A model generated the notes under the pieces. It had not been told where the DNA came from. It worked only from the letters and a program-made list of their open reading frames with translations, and did no database searches. Of a stretch of DNA of 6,222 nucleotides, positions 5,556 to 6,222 are shown piece by piece. Source of the DNA: an uncultured Treponema sp. (GTDB lineage: Bacteria; Spirochaetota; Spirochaetia; Treponematales; Treponemataceae); contig CALBXN010000201.1 of the NCBI GenBank assembly GCA_937890485.1, positions 1-6,222 on the forward strand. Direction: 5' to 3'. Both the position numbers and the translations under genes were made by a program. Each line of letters starts with the position of its first letter. The first letter of the stretch is position 1.

Positions 5556-6106
5556 CTAATTTTGGTAAAAACTTATCAATGTTAATTTCTCTTATTGGAA
5601 TTAGACACAAAGAAGCATCTGAACAAATTGGCATTAGTTATAATACATTATCAAATATTGTAAATAATAATTTTAATCCATCAGAGGAAACTATAAATAA
5701 AATCGAATCATTCGTTACAAAAAAAGGATTTGACAAATCAATGCTATATATAGTAAGAAAGCCAATCAGAAATTTTAGAATAAGAATAAAAAAAACTTTA
5801 TCAGGTAACGAAAAAGCAACACTAAGGAATACACTTATTGAAATAGAAAAACTAATCAATTATATCGATAAATTAGAATTAGAAAATAAACCTAAATGTG
5901 CATTGATTGGTGCAGACGGAAATATTTTTAATCTAATGGGAATGGCATTTAGAACTTTAAAACATAATGGAATGCAAGTGGAATCAAAAGAAATAATTGA
6001 TAGGGTAACTAATTCAAAAAGTTATTCAGAAGCACTAAGTATTATAGGTGAATATGTTGAGATAACAGATGAACAAGGTTTAGAAGAAGACGAAGAATAT
6101 GAGTAA
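5531..6106 (+). CDS. XRE-family HTH regulator fused to a GADGNxFxxxGxxxRxLxxxG module
   Basis: The 191-residue protein has three parts. Residues 10-65 form an XRE/Cro-type helix-turn-helix, with NLSMLISLIGIRHKEASEQI followed by the recognition-helix-like SYNTLSNIVNN. Residues 78-120 are basic, then strongly helical (NEKATLRNTLIEIEKLINYIDKLELENK), a possible coiled coil for oligomerisation. Residues 123-178 form a compact module, ALIGADGNIFNLMG...RTLKHNGM...SYSEALSIIGEYVEI. I recall this as a short free-standing protein or domain in phage, plasmid and integrative-element regions, with no settled function. The tail is acidic (EQGLEEDEEYE). No SD is present; the ATG lies 7 nt after a -10. Operator half-sites surround the start, so it probably represses itself. 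A role in a mobile element, phage immunity or defence island is possible but unproven. No partner gene is visible downstream in the window. Confidence 0.75.
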   Translation: MKTLQPITTNFGKNLSMLISLIGIRHKEASEQIGISYNTLSNIVNNNFNPSEETINKIESFVTKKGFDKSMLYIVRKPIRNFRIRIKKTLSGNEKATLRNTLIEIEKLINYIDKLELENKPKCALIGADGNIFNLMGMAFRTLKHNGMQVESKEIIDRVTNSKSYSEALSIIGEYVEITDEQGLEEDEEYE

Positions 6107-6123
6107 ATATGCCATAAAAAGTG

Positions 6124-6140
6124 TATATCAAATTGATATA
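6124..6140. repeat. Perfect 8-bp inverted repeat downstream of the XRE-like gene
   Basis: TATATCAA and TTGATATA flank a single A, 17 nt after the stop codon. The outer TATATCA matches the outer part of the operator arm (TATATCACAA), so it could be a weaker site for the same protein. It has no adjacent U-tract and is a poor terminator. Confidence 0.5.
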
Positions 6141-6166
6141 TAAGAAAAATAATAGATTTTTTAAGA

Positions 6167-6202
6167 TTTTGATTTTCAAAATAAATCAAATTGAAATCAA
6201 AA
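6167..6202. repeat. AT-rich imperfect hairpin
   Basis: TTTTGATTTTCAA (6167-6179) pairs with TTGAAATCAAAA (6191-6202): 12 pairs with one bulged T and an 11-nt loop. It is almost entirely A-T and is followed by A-rich rather than T-rich sequence, so it is not a convincing plus-strand terminator. It lies in the gene-free right edge (6107-6222). Confidence 0.45.
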
Positions 6203-6211
6203 ATAATCAAA
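6184..6211. repeat. Three helically phased AATCAAA direct repeats
   Basis: AATCAAA occurs at 6184, 6195 and 6205, with spacings of 11 and 10 bp, close to one helical turn. Such phasing can give DNA curvature or a protein-binding array upstream of the next gene. In a region this AT-rich it may also arise by chance. Confidence 0.35.
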
Positions 6212-6222
6212 ATATTTTGTGG

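Noticed and set aside
5383..5634. Minus-strand 83-codon frame through the divergent promoter region
   Set aside because: It crosses two promoters and the operator array and overlaps both flanking genes; a chance AT-rich frame.
1..6222. tRNA or rRNA genes, CRISPR arrays, IS ends or transposase genes
   Set aside because: No cloverleaf, regular repeat-spacer series, transposase motif or long terminal inverted repeats were seen by eye.

Overview
The window is a low-GC bacterial chromosome segment with an accessory flavour. The best fit is a host-associated spirochaete of the Treponema type. This is an inference from base composition, a class III cyclase with an N-terminal membrane domain, an A-type flavodiiron protein and an unusual Aat-like protein; no rRNA or species marker is present.

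Layout from left to right. Positions 1-55 (minus strand) hold the first 18 codons of a gene whose N-terminus matches type I restriction-modification HsdM. Positions 113-1678 (minus) encode a membrane-anchored HAMP/class IIIb adenylate cyclase. Across an 89-bp divergent spacer, 1768-3312 (plus) encodes a 514-residue membrane protein that joins a DUF1295 (steroid 5-alpha-reductase-like) half to a Pr6Pr/FAR-17a/AIG1-like half. Fifteen bases later comes a complete FprA-type flavodiiron protein (3328-4479), probably in the same operon. A strong bidirectional hairpin terminator (4501-4570) separates it from a convergent, divergent-sequence relative of leucyl/phenylalanyl-tRNA--protein transferase (4584-5414, minus). 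A second divergent spacer leads to an XRE-type regulator fused to a small C-terminal module (5531-6106, plus). The last 116 bases hold no gene but carry AT-rich inverted and phased direct repeats.

Two regulatory patterns stand out. First, three of the four promoter-proximal genes have a readable sigma70-like promoter whose -10 box ends exactly 7 nt before the ATG, and the fourth can be read with 6 nt. None of the four has a Shine-Dalgarno sequence, so they look leaderless. The operon-internal gene (fprA) and the hsdM-like gene have good Shine-Dalgarno sequences. Second, the XRE-like gene has four TTGTGATA/TATCACAA half-sites arranged with exact mirror symmetry over its promoter and first codons, which strongly suggests autoregulation.

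The genes do not form one pathway. The likely themes are cAMP signalling, oxygen/NO detoxification paired with a lipid-related membrane enzyme, a tRNA-dependent aminoacyl-transferase-like protein, and mobile or defence-associated genes at both edges (HsdM-like and XRE-like). All functional calls come from motif reading; no database search was run.
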